A stretch of DNA of 64,000 bases from an uncultured Clostridia bacterium (GCA_934747965.1 CAKVHI010000003.1:62001-126000), one strand, 5' to 3'. Counted from the first letter of the stretch, positions 25,754-33,406 are shown. Numbers and translations are program-made. Notes: a model not told the origin generated them from the sequence alone.

Positions 25754-25870
25754 ATTTTGCGTTTTTGGGTTAAAAGTCATGCTTTGCAAGCAAAGCGTTT
25801 TCTGCAAGAAAACTTGAAATTTAAGCGTGCTTAAAATTCAATGACTTTTAAACTGATAAAAACGAAAAAT
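25754..25870. repeat. Cloverleaf-folding intergenic element, copy A
   Basis: An 11-bp perfect outer stem (TTAAAAGTCAT 25770-25780 / ATGACTTTTAA 25841-25851) encloses three adjoining hairpins with no free bases between them: GCTTTG/CAAAGC (25781-25796), GTTTTCT-GCA-AGAAAAC (25797-25813) and TTGAA-TTTAAGC/GCTTAAA-TTCAA (25814-25841). An outermost arm (25754-25766 / 25858-25870) pairs with one mismatch. It lies between the rplT terminator and the CDF gene. A second copy, inverted, is at 34356-34439. Confidence 0.8.
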
Positions 25871-25879
25871 TATACGGAT

Positions 25880-25906
25880 AAAAAAAACTGTAAAAATTTA
25901 CAGTTT
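25880..25906 (-). terminator. Terminator of the infC-rpmI-rplT operon
   Basis: Minus-strand stem AAACTGTAAA / TTTACAGTTT with a 2-4 base loop, then a run of T, 33 bases past the rplT stop. Confidence 0.85.
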
Positions 25907-25938
25907 AATCAATTTAAAATTGTAACAACAAAAATAAA

Positions 25939-26289
25939 TTATTTAACTTTTTTTGCAGTATCGCATAAAAGTTTAAATGCTTCAGCATCACTAATAGCCA
26001 TTTCACTTAAAACTTTTCTGTTTAAGTTAATGTTGTTGACCTTAAGCCCATGCATAAATTTTGAATAACTAATGTCATTTAATCTGCAAGCAGCATTAAT
26101 TCTGGCAATCCATAGTGTTCTGAAATCTCTTTTCTTGTTTCTTCTTCCAATATAAGCATGACTTTCAGCTTTTCTAACACTTTGTTTTGCAACACGGTAT
26201 AATCTTGAATGACTTCCCCAGTAACCTTTGGCTTGTTTTAAAACTTTTCTACGCTTTTTTAAAGCATTATTACTTCTTTTAATTCTCAT
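25939..26289 (-). CDS. rplT: 50S ribosomal protein L20
   Basis: A 116-residue protein, the standard L20 length: MRIKRSNNALKKRRKVLKQAKGYWGSHSRLYRVAKQ, a long basic helix, then RDFRTLWIARINAACR-like residues and a globular C-terminus. L20 is needed for early 50S assembly and, in Firmicutes, represses its own operon through the infC leader. It is the last gene of infC-rpmI-rplT. Confidence 0.98.
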   Translation of the reverse strand: MRIKRSNNALKKRRKVLKQAKGYWGSHSRLYRVAKQSVRKAESHAYIGRRNKKRDFRTLWIARINAACRLNDISYSKFMHGLKVNNINLNRKVLSEMAISDAEAFKLLCDTAKKVK

Positions 26290-26301
26290 CTTTAAGCCCT
26301 C

Positions 26302-26496
26302 CTAAACGCTAACCATGTTTCTAATTGTTTTTTCTTGTGCTTTAGAAACATAAGTAGCTTGTCGTAAATCTCTTTTTCTTTTTGTTGTTTTCTTTGTTAA
26401 AATGTGGCGTTTATTTTGTTTGTTTCTTTTAACCAAACCGCTTTTCAAAACTTTAAAACGCTTTTTTGCCCCACTATGACTTTTTTGTTTTGGCAT
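26302..26496 (-). CDS. rpmI: 50S ribosomal protein L35
   Basis: A 64-residue basic protein with the L35 pattern MPKQKSHSGAKKRFKVLKSG, then KRHILTKKTTKRKRDLR. It lies between infC and rplT in the universal order; 12 bases separate it from rplT. Confidence 0.98.
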   Translation of the reverse strand: MPKQKSHSGAKKRFKVLKSGLVKRNKQNKRHILTKKTTKRKRDLRQATYVSKAQEKTIRNMVSV

Positions 26497-26514
26497 AATA
26501 AAATCTCCTTTAAA

Positions 26515-27021
26515 TTACTTTTTTTGACCAATTATCATGGTTATATCTCTTCCTTCTAGTTTAGGAACTTTTTCAATCACACCTGCATCCCCAACCAAAC
26601 CAGCAAATTTATTCATAATTTCAATGCCTTGTTCAGGATATGCCTGTTGACGACCTTTTAAACGAATACTAACTTTAACCTTGTTGCCCTCACTCAAAAA
26701 ATTTTTAGCATTTTTAACACGATAATTAATATCATAATCACCTATAGTTAAAGATAGTTGAATAGTTTTAATTTCTTGTGCCTTATTCTTTTTGCGTGCA
26801 TCCTTTTCTTTTTTGATTTGGTCAAAACGATATTTGCCATAATCCATAATTTTGCACACAACTGGATTAGCATTTGGTGAAATTAAAGCCAAATCCAAAT
26901 CTTTTTCTTTGCTTAAATTTAATGCTTCGTTTAAACTAACAATGCCAAGCTGTTCGCCATTTTCGCCAACAAGCCTAACTTCATTAGCAACAATTCTTTC
27001 ATTAATTAATAATTCTTTAAT
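26515..27021 (-). CDS. infC: Translation initiation factor IF-3, ATT start
   Basis: A 168-residue IF-3: N-domain (KELLINERIVANEVRLVGENGEQLGIVSLNEAL), the linker DYGKYRFDQIKKEKDARKKNK, and the C-domain (TIQLSLTIGDYDINYRVKNAKNFL, ending GRDITMIIGQKK). I place the start on the ATT at 27021, because AAGGGGG is nine bases upstream and IF-3 homology begins exactly there. The longer open frame upstream is hydrophobic and unrelated. AUU starts on infC are a known autoregulation device: IF-3 discriminates against them. IF-3 keeps subunits apart and checks initiator tRNA. Confidence 0.95.
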   Translation of the reverse strand: MKELLINERIVANEVRLVGENGEQLGIVSLNEALNLSKEKDLDLALISPNANPVVCKIMDYGKYRFDQIKKEKDARKKNKAQEIKTIQLSLTIGDYDINYRVKNAKNFLSEGNKVKVSIRLKGRQQAYPEQGIEIMNKFAGLVGDAGVIEKVPKLEGRDITMIIGQKK

Positions 27022-27154
27022 AGTTAAAATCCCCCTTATAAAAGAAAAAAGTGAATATACAAATATCCACACTAAAAAATTATATTTAAATAAAATTTTT
27101 AGGACCAACTAAGCATTGCCTTTTTGGTGAGAAATGGATATTTCTACTTTTTAC
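27022..27154 (-). ncRNA. infC-rpmI-rplT leader, probable L20 leader/attenuator
   Basis: This is the predicted 5' untranslated RNA of the operon. It has an inner hairpin (ACCAA/TTGGT), and a long-range pair AAATATCCA/TGGATATTT flanked by AAAAAGT/ACTTTTT. The paired block ends in a T-rich run (ACTTTTTTCTTTTAT) just before the ribosome binding site, like an attenuator. In Firmicutes an L20-binding leader occupies this place. A covariance-model match is needed to confirm it. Confidence 0.55.
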
Positions 27155-27160
27155 ATGTCA

Positions 27161-27189
27161 ATTATATATCACTTTTTTTATATTGTCAA
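27161..27189 (-). promoter_or_regulatory. Consensus promoter of infC-rpmI-rplT
   Basis: Minus-strand TTGACA (27184-27189), 17-base spacer, TATAAT (27161-27166), perfect to consensus. The start would be near 27154. Confidence 0.88.
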
Positions 27190-27252
27190 TAAAATATTGA
27201 AAATTTTTAAATTTTTTTTAAATACCTTTAACACAGAATCTAGACAATCAAA

Positions 27253-27411
27253 TTAAAAAGTTTTTTGATTTTCTTCTTCTTTTTTTGCTTGTTCTTTTAA
27301 TTCCTGTTCTTTTAAATATGCTTTAATTGCTTCAGCAGTTGCGTCATATTCGCAATCTCCTTCATATTTCCTTGTTGATTCTCTCCAACCGTCAAGATAA
27401 TCTTTTTCCAT
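27253..27411 (-). CDS. Small hypothetical protein, 52 residues
   Basis: ATG at 27411 with an excellent ribosome binding site (AAGGAGAT) six bases upstream, and a stop at 27253-27255. The product starts MEKDYLDGWRESTRKYEG, has a central DCEYDATAEAIKAYLKEQE and ends in a charged helix (ELKEQAKKEEENQKTF). It is strongly charged, with no membrane segment. I do not recognise a family. The ribosome binding site is the main evidence that it is real; its start overlaps the end of a decayed frame. Confidence 0.6.
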   Translation of the reverse strand: MEKDYLDGWRESTRKYEGDCEYDATAEAIKAYLKEQELKEQAKKEEENQKTF

Positions 27412-27636
27412 AACAATCTCCTTTTATATTATTCATTTTATCTTTTAATTTTAAAGTCATTTTTTGAATTTCACCGTTCGGATAAATATTTGTGAAAGTA
27501 ACAATACCTTGCTTTTTATCAATTACTATTTTGGTTTTATCATTAATAAATTTTCCATTTTCATCTAATTTTAAATTTTCAAATCAAAATTTTAACTTTT
27601 TTCTTTCATTATATATTTATTCTTTTCGTTTTTCAT
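27392..27636 (-). pseudogene. Decayed small gene with frameshift and stop
   Basis: An ATG at 27636 with AGGTG upstream opens MKNEKNKYIMKEKS and then stops. From about 27575 another frame continues as coding-like sequence (FENLKLDENGKFINDKTK, then IVTFTNIYPNGEIQKMTLKLKDK) down to a stop at 27392. A TGA precedes that segment in its own frame. So the start and the body lie in different frames, as expected for a gene broken by at least one indel. The function is unknown. Confidence 0.45.
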
Positions 27637-27704
27637 GCACACCTCTTACTCTTATTGTAATCAAAATTACTTAAATTGTCAATTTGATTATATATTTAAA
27701 ATTT

Positions 27705-28163
27705 TTATTTTTCGTTTTCAATATAAACTGGAACTTTAAATTTATTAAAAATGATATTAAAAAAATCAAACACAGTAAAAATAAAAACAAATCCGAAAAA
27801 CAATAAAGCAAAATATTCAAAATAAGCAAAAACCTTTCCGCCTGTCAATTTTAAGATTGAAAAAATCCCGAATACAGAAGCATAAATGCTTATAATTAAA
27901 TTCACTATTCCCCGCCAAAATTTGCCGACATAAAAATAATGCCCACCGAAAAGACCCAAAAAACCGCAGAACAATAACAGATTTTTTTTGCTCAAATCTG
28001 TTGGAAGCACATTTGTTTCTATCACCAAATCGCCATCGCCTTTGCGTTTTAATTCTTTTGCCTTTTTATTTGATGCTTTTTCTAAATTTTTTATTTTAAA
28101 ACCACACTTAGTGCATATCAAAGTTTTTTTATCAACCTTTCCGTAACAGTTAGGACATCTCAT
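27705..28163 (-). CDS. Zinc-ribbon TM2 domain membrane protein
   Basis: A 152-residue protein. An N-terminal zinc ribbon has C3-x2-C6 and C17-x2-C20 (MRCPNCYG, CTKCGF). After a basic linker, a TM2-like region follows (KKNLLLFCGFLGLFGGHYFYVGKFWRG), with about three hydrophobic segments. TM2 proteins have no agreed function in bacteria. The start overlaps the end of engB by 14 bases, so the two are co-translated. Confidence 0.82.
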   Translation of the reverse strand: MRCPNCYGKVDKKTLICTKCGFKIKNLEKASNKKAKELKRKGDGDLVIETNVLPTDLSKKNLLLFCGFLGLFGGHYFYVGKFWRGIVNLIISIYASVFGIFSILKLTGGKVFAYFEYFALLFFGFVFIFTVFDFFNIIFNKFKVPVYIENEK

Positions 28164-28743
28164 TTAAATTATCTACCCTTTCTTTAATTAAATTTTTTAT
28201 TAAGTCTATATTCTCATTAATTTCACTTGAACAAAATATAATATCATCTTTGCCAACATTCAATTCTTTTGCAATCATAAGTTTTTGGTTATTTCGTTTG
28301 CTTTTAGCAATTTTATCGCTTTTTGTTGCAATAATTTTGAAAGGAATGTTATAGAAATTCAAGAACTTCAGCATTTGTTTGTCTTCTTCACTAGGACAAT
28401 GTCTTATATCCACCAAAAGCATAACAAGTTTTTTGCCCTCTTTTTGAGCAAAATAATCTTCAATCAAAACTGACCAATTTTTTTCGTTTAACTTTCCCGC
28501 CTTATGAAACCCATAGCCTGGCAGGTCAACCAAATAAAATTTATTGTCAACCAAAAAGTAATTTATTAGTTTTGTTTTTCCTTGCAAAGCACTTGTTTTT
28601 GCAAGTTTTTTATTATTAAAAATTGCATTAATCAAACTGCTTTTACCACTATTACTTCTTCCAACAAAACAAACTTCAAACTTATCATCAGTTATGAAGT
28701 CAGATTTTTTATAACAACTTTTCACAAATTCACAATTTTTCAT
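28150..28743 (-). CDS. engB: Ribosome biogenesis GTP-binding protein EngB/YsxC
   Basis: A 197-residue TrmE-Era-EngA-YihA-family GTPase: G1 GRSNSGKSSLINAI, G3 DLPGYGFHKAG, G4 ATKSDK. EngB is needed for late 50S subunit assembly. Length and motifs are normal. Confidence 0.96.
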   Translation of the reverse strand: MKNCEFVKSCYKKSDFITDDKFEVCFVGRSNSGKSSLINAIFNNKKLAKTSALQGKTKLINYFLVDNKFYLVDLPGYGFHKAGKLNEKNWSVLIEDYFAQKEGKKLVMLLVDIRHCPSEEDKQMLKFLNFYNIPFKIIATKSDKIAKSKRNNQKLMIAKELNVGKDDIIFCSSEINENIDLIKNLIKERVDNLNEMS

Positions 28744-28848
28744 ATTTTACCTTTTTTATTTTACCAAAACAAAACTTAATTGTAAAGTAACCTTAAAACT
28801 TTTATGCAAATATAATGAAATATATCGAAAGATAAAAAGGAACAAAAC

Positions 28849-29652
28849 ATGAATAAACCATTACTAGAAATTAAAAATTTAAGTTTAACATATCATTCTT
28901 CAACTTTCGAAACAAAAGCCGTAGACAACATTTCATTTGATGTAAAAAAAGGCGAATTTGTTGCACTTGTTGGACCCTCAGGTTGCGGAAAGACAACAAT
29001 TTTAAATATGATTGGAGGGTTAATCCCGAAATCTAGTGGCGAAATTTGGCTTGAAAATGAAAAAATATATGAAAATAACAGCAAAAAAAATTCAAACCGA
29101 GCAAGCATAGGATATATGTTCCAAAAAGACCATCTTTTTGAATGGCGAACAATCTTTGAAAATGTAAGGCTTGGGCTTGAGTTTGACAAATCATTAACAA
29201 AAACTGAAAGAAAAGCAAAAGAGGAATATATTTCATTTTTGCTTGAAAAGTATGGCTTAAAAGACTTTAAAAACAAGCATCCTCGTGAACTTTCAGGTGG
29301 AATGAGACAAAGAGTTGCACTAATCCGAACACTTGCTCTAAACCCCAAAATTTTGCTTTTAGATGAGCCTTTTTCGGCACTAGACTTTCAAACGAGACTT
29401 CATGTTTGTGATGACATAAGCTCAATAATTAGCAAAGAGCACAAAACTGCAATATTAGTAACACATGACATTAGTGAAGCCATAAGTCTTGCGGATAAGG
29501 TTATTATCTTAACAAAGCGACCTGCAAAAATTAAGAAAATTGTTGAAATAGACTTAAAAGAAAGCGGACTTCCGCTTAAAAGAAGAGAAAACAAAAATTT
29601 TTCAAAATATTTTGAAGAAATTTGGAGTAACATTAAAGATGAAAAACAATAG
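28849..29652 (+). CDS. ABC transporter ATP-binding protein, NitT/TauT type
   Basis: A 267-residue ATPase: Walker A GPSGCGKTT, Q-loop FQKDHLFEWRT, signature LSGGMRQR, Walker B ILLLDEPFSALD and H-loop VTHDISEA. It fits the SsuB/TauB/ThiZ class that powers uptake of sulfonates, nitrate or pyrimidine precursors. The permease gene overlaps it by 14 bases. The binding-protein gene is 1.9 kb further on, past two minus-strand genes. TATAAT lies at 28811; there is no riboswitch in the short leader. Confidence 0.93.
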   Translation: MNKPLLEIKNLSLTYHSSTFETKAVDNISFDVKKGEFVALVGPSGCGKTTILNMIGGLIPKSSGEIWLENEKIYENNSKKNSNRASIGYMFQKDHLFEWRTIFENVRLGLEFDKSLTKTERKAKEEYISFLLEKYGLKDFKNKHPRELSGGMRQRVALIRTLALNPKILLLDEPFSALDFQTRLHVCDDISSIISKEHKTAILVTHDISEAISLADKVIILTKRPAKIKKIVEIDLKESGLPLKRRENKNFSKYFEEIWSNIKDEKQ

Positions 29653-30463
29653 AAAGAATAAAACTGATATTAAATATTCAGACGAACATAAAAATTTTTT
29701 AAAAAAAGAAAAGCATAAAAAAATATTTATCATTTTTTCCCGAATTTTTTTGCTTGTATTTTTGCTTGGCTTGTGGGAACTTCTAACCCAATTAAATGTG
29801 ATGGATAGTTTTATATTTAGCTCTCCTTCAAGAATAGTCAAACAAACAGTCATGCTTTATAATTCTGGCGAACTTTTTTATCATATTTGGATTACTTTGA
29901 AAGAAGCTTTGCTTGGATTTGTCTTGGCAACTTTACTTGGAACATTTATTGCCATAATTCTTTGGTGGAGTGAAAATACAAGAAAAATTTTGGAACCATA
30001 CATTGTTGTTTTGAACAGTCTTCCCAAAATAGCCTTAGGTCCAATCATAATTATTTGGTTTGGTGCCGGAATAAAAAGTATTGTTGTTATGGCAATTTTA
30101 ATCACAATTATAATAACAATTTTAACAATGCTTTCGGCTTTTATTTCTTGCGACAACGACAAAATTATGCTTTTAAAAAGCATGGGTGCAAACAAATTCC
30201 AAATTTTGTTTAAACTGATAATTCCAAATGCCATGAATGAATTTATAAGTATGCTTAAAATCAATGTAGGAATGACTTGGGTTGGAACAATTATGGGTGA
30301 ATACTTAGTTAGTAAGGCAGGACTTGGCTATTTAATTGTGTACGGCGGTCAAGTGTTTAAGTTAGACCTAGTTATGACAGCCACGGTAATATTATGCATA
30401 TTGGCAGGTTTAATGTATTATTTGGTTGCCCTTTTTGAAAAAAAGATGAACAAAAATAAATAG
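29639..30463 (+). CDS. ABC transporter permease, NitT/TauT type
   Basis: A 274-residue membrane protein with about six helices. The EAA loop is AFISCDNDKIMLLKSMGANKFQILFKLIIPNAM, matching the SsuC/TauC/ThiX class. I start it at the ATG at 29639 (GGAGTAA upstream), inside the last codons of the ATPase gene. It ends right before a terminator hairpin. Confidence 0.92.
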   Translation: MKNNRKNKTDIKYSDEHKNFLKKEKHKKIFIIFSRIFLLVFLLGLWELLTQLNVMDSFIFSSPSRIVKQTVMLYNSGELFYHIWITLKEALLGFVLATLLGTFIAIILWWSENTRKILEPYIVVLNSLPKIALGPIIIIWFGAGIKSIVVMAILITIIITILTMLSAFISCDNDKIMLLKSMGANKFQILFKLIIPNAMNEFISMLKINVGMTWVGTIMGEYLVSKAGLGYLIVYGGQVFKLDLVMTATVILCILAGLMYYLVALFEKKMNKNK

Positions 30464-30489
30464 AAAAACTTATTTAAAAAAGTTTTTTT
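30464..30489 (+). terminator. Terminator of the ABC ATPase/permease operon
   Basis: Stem AAAAACTT / AAGTTTTT starting directly after the stop, then a T-rich tail (TTTTTTTATTTTT). Confidence 0.75.
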
Positions 30490-30511
30490 ATTTTTACATT
30501 ATCTTAAGTAT

Positions 30512-30543
30512 AAAAAAATCACAGTCAAATTCACTGTGATTTT
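30512..30543 (-). terminator. Terminator of the pgsA-side small gene
   Basis: Stem AAAATCACAGT / ACTGTGATTTT with a 7-base loop; seven T follow on the minus strand, 18 bases past the stop at 30562. Confidence 0.85.
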
Positions 30544-30561
30544 ATTATTTATTGCAAATTC

Positions 30562-30807
30562 CTATTGCAAACTTCCAACCATTAACAAAATGAAGGCTAT
30601 TACAACAAACATTAATCCAATTAGTTTAAGCGAAATATAAACTCTGTCATCACTAGCAATAAAATTTGTTTTTCTGATTGTTTTGGTTATTCTTCTGGCA
30701 AGGCAAATAACAGCAAAGCCTATAGCGCCCAAAAATATTGAAGTTAAAAATTCTGTTGTTGTTAAAGCATCAAGCAATGATTTTGTTGCATTCAATAAAT
30801 AAAACAT
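30562..30807 (-). CDS. Small two-helix membrane protein, unknown
   Basis: An 81-residue protein with two hydrophobic segments (LTSIFLGAIGFAVICLA and LKLIGLMFVVIAFILLMVG) joined by a basic stretch (RRITKTIRKTN). No family is recognised. AGGAGAAAAAT precedes the ATG. It lies 68 bases downstream of pgsA and is probably co-transcribed. Confidence 0.7.
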   Translation of the reverse strand: MFYLLNATKSLLDALTTTEFLTSIFLGAIGFAVICLARRITKTIRKTNFIASDDRVYISLKLIGLMFVVIAFILLMVGSLQ

Positions 30808-30875
30808 ATTTTTCTCCTAATTTATGCTTTTATTATAAACAAAAAAAAGTTAATAGTCAATACCCAATTTTAAAA

Positions 30876-31424
30876 TTATTTAATTTTTTTGTAAATTTTG
30901 ATATATTTAACAAAATATTGAATGATAGTTATAATAATCAGAACAATGCCAACACCAACTGCAATAATATCATAAGGGTTAATCACATTGTGAAAGAAAC
31001 AAGAGAAAAGTGCTAAACTTATGTATATAGTTGTTACTTTCCCAACCCAATTTGCTTTAACAACAATTTTGTTGAAATAAAGAACGGCGGATAAAATGAT
31101 TGTGGTCAAATCGAACACCAACAAAATTATGAACATATAAAGTGGCAACACTTGTTTGACTGCAAAACAACACATAACACTTAATCTTAAAATCTTGTCT
31201 GCAAGTGGATCTAAAACCTTTCCTAGATTTGTTATTTGATTGGCATTTCTTGCAATAAGCCCGTCTAGCACATCAGTAAAAAAGGCTAGCAAAAAGATTA
31301 AAATTGCATAAAGCGGAAAATTTTCGTAATAAAAGTTTGTGTCTAAATAAAAAACTACGAAGATAGGCACCAAAATAATTCTTATAATTGTTAAAATATT
31401 TGCAGTTGTAAGTTTTCTCTCCAT
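30876..31424 (-). CDS. pgsA: CDP-diacylglycerol--glycerol-3-phosphate 3-phosphatidyltransferase
   Basis: A 182-residue membrane enzyme with the full CDP-alcohol phosphatidyltransferase motif: D-V-L-D-G-L-I-A-R, then G-K-V-L-D-P-L-A-D. It makes phosphatidylglycerol phosphate, the first step to phosphatidylglycerol and cardiolipin. I start it at 31424 (MERKLTTANILTIIRI), where the family begins. Earlier in-frame starts would add a hydrophobic stretch. No clear ribosome binding site is seen. It sits inverted inside an ABC importer locus. Confidence 0.93.
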   Translation of the reverse strand: MERKLTTANILTIIRIILVPIFVVFYLDTNFYYENFPLYAILIFLLAFFTDVLDGLIARNANQITNLGKVLDPLADKILRLSVMCCFAVKQVLPLYMFIILLVFDLTTIILSAVLYFNKIVVKANWVGKVTTIYISLALFSCFFHNVINPYDIIAVGVGIVLIIITIIQYFVKYIKIYKKIK

Positions 31425-31515
31425 ATAAGAAAATGATACCATAAAAATTAAAAAAAAACAAATAATTAACATTTTTTTTAAAATTTTAATATCATAATTT
31501 TATAAGGAGGAAAAA

Positions 31516-32496
31516 ATGAAAAAATTAGCAATATTTATTCTTGTTTTTTTTGTTGGCTTTTCAGGCTTTCTGTTCGGATGCAAAAACAACAATACAATAA
31601 GAATAAACGAAGTTACTCACAGTATTTTCTATGCCCCACTTTATGTTGCCATAAATAACGGCTATTTTGAAGAGTACGGATATAAAATTGAGTTAACTAA
31701 CGGCGGAGGCTCTGATGCTTCCATGACCGCACTTCTAAGTGGCAGTGCAGATATTGCATTAATGGGACCAGAAACTGGTGTTTATGTTAATGCTGGAGGA
31801 AAACAAAATGCTCCCATAATTTTTGGGCAGTTGACAAAAAGAGATGGAAGTTTCTTGGTTGGCAAGGTTAACGAAACTGATTTTAAATGGACTAATCTTA
31901 AAAATAAACATGTTATAGCCGGAAGAAAAGGTGGTTCACCAGCAATGAGTTTACAATATGCACTAGAAAAAAATGGGCTTAACATAACTGAAGACCTAAA
32001 CTTTGACTTAAGCGTTTCTTTCAACAACACGGTTGGTGCTTTCACAGGTGGAAGTGCAGATTATGTTACTGTTTTTGAGCCAACAGCAAGTGATTTGGTC
32101 AGAAACAATAAAGGCTTTATTGTTGCTTCAGTTGGTAGTGAAGCAGGCGAAATTCCTTTTACTTGTTTTTCTGCAAATAAAAGTTATATAGAAAAAAATG
32201 AAACAAAAATAGAAAACTTTTTAAAAGCCATCAAAAAAGCCTACAACTTTATAATGAATTCAGATATAAATGATGTAGTAAACAGCCTAAGACCAAGTTT
32301 CTCTACTTCTACTGATGAAAGCATAAAATCTAGCATTGAAAGTTATAAAAGAATTGATGCTTGGTGCTCAAGCCCAGTTATGACAGAACAATCATACAAC
32401 AGACTTTTGGATATGTTAATTGGTGCAGGCGAAGTTAATCAAAGAGTTGAAATGAGCAAAGTTGTTGACAATTCTATTGCAAGCAAAATTGCTTAA
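31516..32496 (+). CDS. ABC transporter substrate-binding lipoprotein, NMT1/THI5-like
   Basis: A 326-residue lipoprotein: signal peptide with lipobox LFGC, acylated Cys at 22. The mature part fits the NMT1/THI5/SsuA class: HSIFYAPLYVAINNGYFEEYGYKIEL, then SGSADIALMGPE and VFEPTAS. These proteins bind small organic substrates such as sulfonates or thiamine pyrimidine precursors; which one is not clear. It has a perfect AAGGAGG. It probably serves the ATPase and permease encoded at 28849-30463. Confidence 0.92.
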   Translation: MKKLAIFILVFFVGFSGFLFGCKNNNTIRINEVTHSIFYAPLYVAINNGYFEEYGYKIELTNGGGSDASMTALLSGSADIALMGPETGVYVNAGGKQNAPIIFGQLTKRDGSFLVGKVNETDFKWTNLKNKHVIAGRKGGSPAMSLQYALEKNGLNITEDLNFDLSVSFNNTVGAFTGGSADYVTVFEPTASDLVRNNKGFIVASVGSEAGEIPFTCFSANKSYIEKNETKIENFLKAIKKAYNFIMNSDINDVVNSLRPSFSTSTDESIKSSIESYKRIDAWCSSPVMTEQSYNRLLDMLIGAGEVNQRVEMSKVVDNSIASKIA

Positions 32497-32512
32497 TAAT
32501 AAAAATAGAAAC

Positions 32513-32569
32513 AAAAATTACCCCCACATTGTAAAGTCGTAATCGACTTTACTTAAAAGGGTAATTTTT
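32513..32569 (+). terminator. Two-tier terminator after the substrate-binding lipoprotein gene
   Basis: Perfect 11-bp outer stem (AAAAATTACCC / GGGTAATTTTT) enclosing a perfect 9-bp hairpin (GTAAAGTCG / CGACTTTAC). Seven T end it on the plus strand. Confidence 0.75.
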
Positions 32570-32665
32570 TTCTGTATTAAAATCTACAAATTATGTGATG
32601 TTCAAGTGCCAAATTCCATGCATTTTGCTTCTTTTACAACTTCGCAGTTTTTAAATTTCAAAAAA

Positions 32666-33406
32666 TTAAATTACTTTTACAATTTCCTTTTTTAGTTTAG
32701 AAATTATCTTTTTTTCTATTCTTGAAATATAACTTTGGCTTATTCCTAGCATATCTGCAACCTCTTTTTGCGTTTTCTCTTCAAAATTGTTCAGCCCAAA
32801 CCTAAGATTAATTATCTCTTTCTCTCTTCGATTTAACTTATCGACAAGGTCAAGTAAAATTTTTTGTTCGCAAGCATTTTCTAAATTTTTTGTAACACTA
32901 TCATTTTCCATACTAATAACATCTGCAAGAACAAGTTCATTGCCTTCACTATCAACATTTAAAGGTTCTTCCAAACTAATTTCATTTTTTGTTTTCACAC
33001 TTTTTCTCAAAAACATTAAAATTTCATTTTCAATGCAACGAGAAGCAAAAGTTGCAAGTTTGATGTTCTTTTCTAAGTTAAAATTTTTTATGGCTTTAAT
33101 AAGCCCGATAGAGCCTACAGAAATCAAATCTTCCAGACTTTCACCTGTGTTGTCAAACTTTTTTGCAATATACACAACTAACCTTAAATTGTGTTCAATC
33201 AACTTATTTCTAGCCTCATTTCTGACGCTCTCAAACTCATCACCCACTAAAGACAATTTTTCAGCATAAAAATTTTCCTCATCTTGACTTAGGGGCGATG
33301 GAAGGGCTTCATTACTACACAAATAAAAAATTGTTTCTCCATCAAGAGAAAAATCAAAGCCTAAAATTTTACTAAAAATTTTTTTAATAAGAAGTGGTAA
33401 TTTCAT
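32666..33406 (-). CDS. sigE: Sporulation sigma factor SigE (pro-form)
   Basis: A 246-residue sigma-70 family protein. It has a hydrophobic/basic N-terminal pro-sequence (about 27 residues, MKLPLLIKKIFSKILGFDFS), then SNEALPSPLSQDEE, region 2 (NLRLVVYIAKKF, then GSIGLIKAIKNFN), and region 4 (KTQKEVADMLGISQSYISRIEKKI). The match to B. subtilis SigE is clear throughout. SigE directs early mother-cell gene expression after SpoIIGA removes the pro-sequence. spoIIGA is just upstream. SigG, often the next gene, is not here. Confidence 0.96.
   Translation of the reverse strand: MKLPLLIKKIFSKILGFDFSLDGETIFYLCSNEALPSPLSQDEENFYAEKLSLVGDEFESVRNEARNKLIEHNLRLVVYIAKKFDNTGESLEDLISVGSIGLIKAIKNFNLEKNIKLATFASRCIENEILMFLRKSVKTKNEISLEEPLNVDSEGNELVLADVISMENDSVTKNLENACEQKILLDLVDKLNRREKEIINLRFGLNNFEEKTQKEVADMLGISQSYISRIEKKIISKLKKEIVKVI

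Noticed and set aside
25770..25851. Cloverleaf as a tRNA or NiCo (czcD) riboswitch
   Set aside because: There is no T-loop, anticodon arm of correct size or CCA, and the conserved guanine-rich core of the NiCo riboswitch is absent. The second copy is inverted and precedes spoIIGA, not a metal gene.
27492..27674. Plus-strand frame of 60 codons
   Set aside because: No ribosome binding site, and it runs antisense to the decayed minus-strand gene with better coding character.
28745..28848. TPP riboswitch before the NMT1/THI5-like importer
   Set aside because: The leader is too short and the CTGAGA core is missing.
32602..32660. Short coding-like stretch after sigE (NCEVVKEAKCMEFGT then stop)
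   Set aside because: Only about 19 codons are open and there is no start with a ribosome binding site; it may be chance or a tiny remnant of a lost gene.
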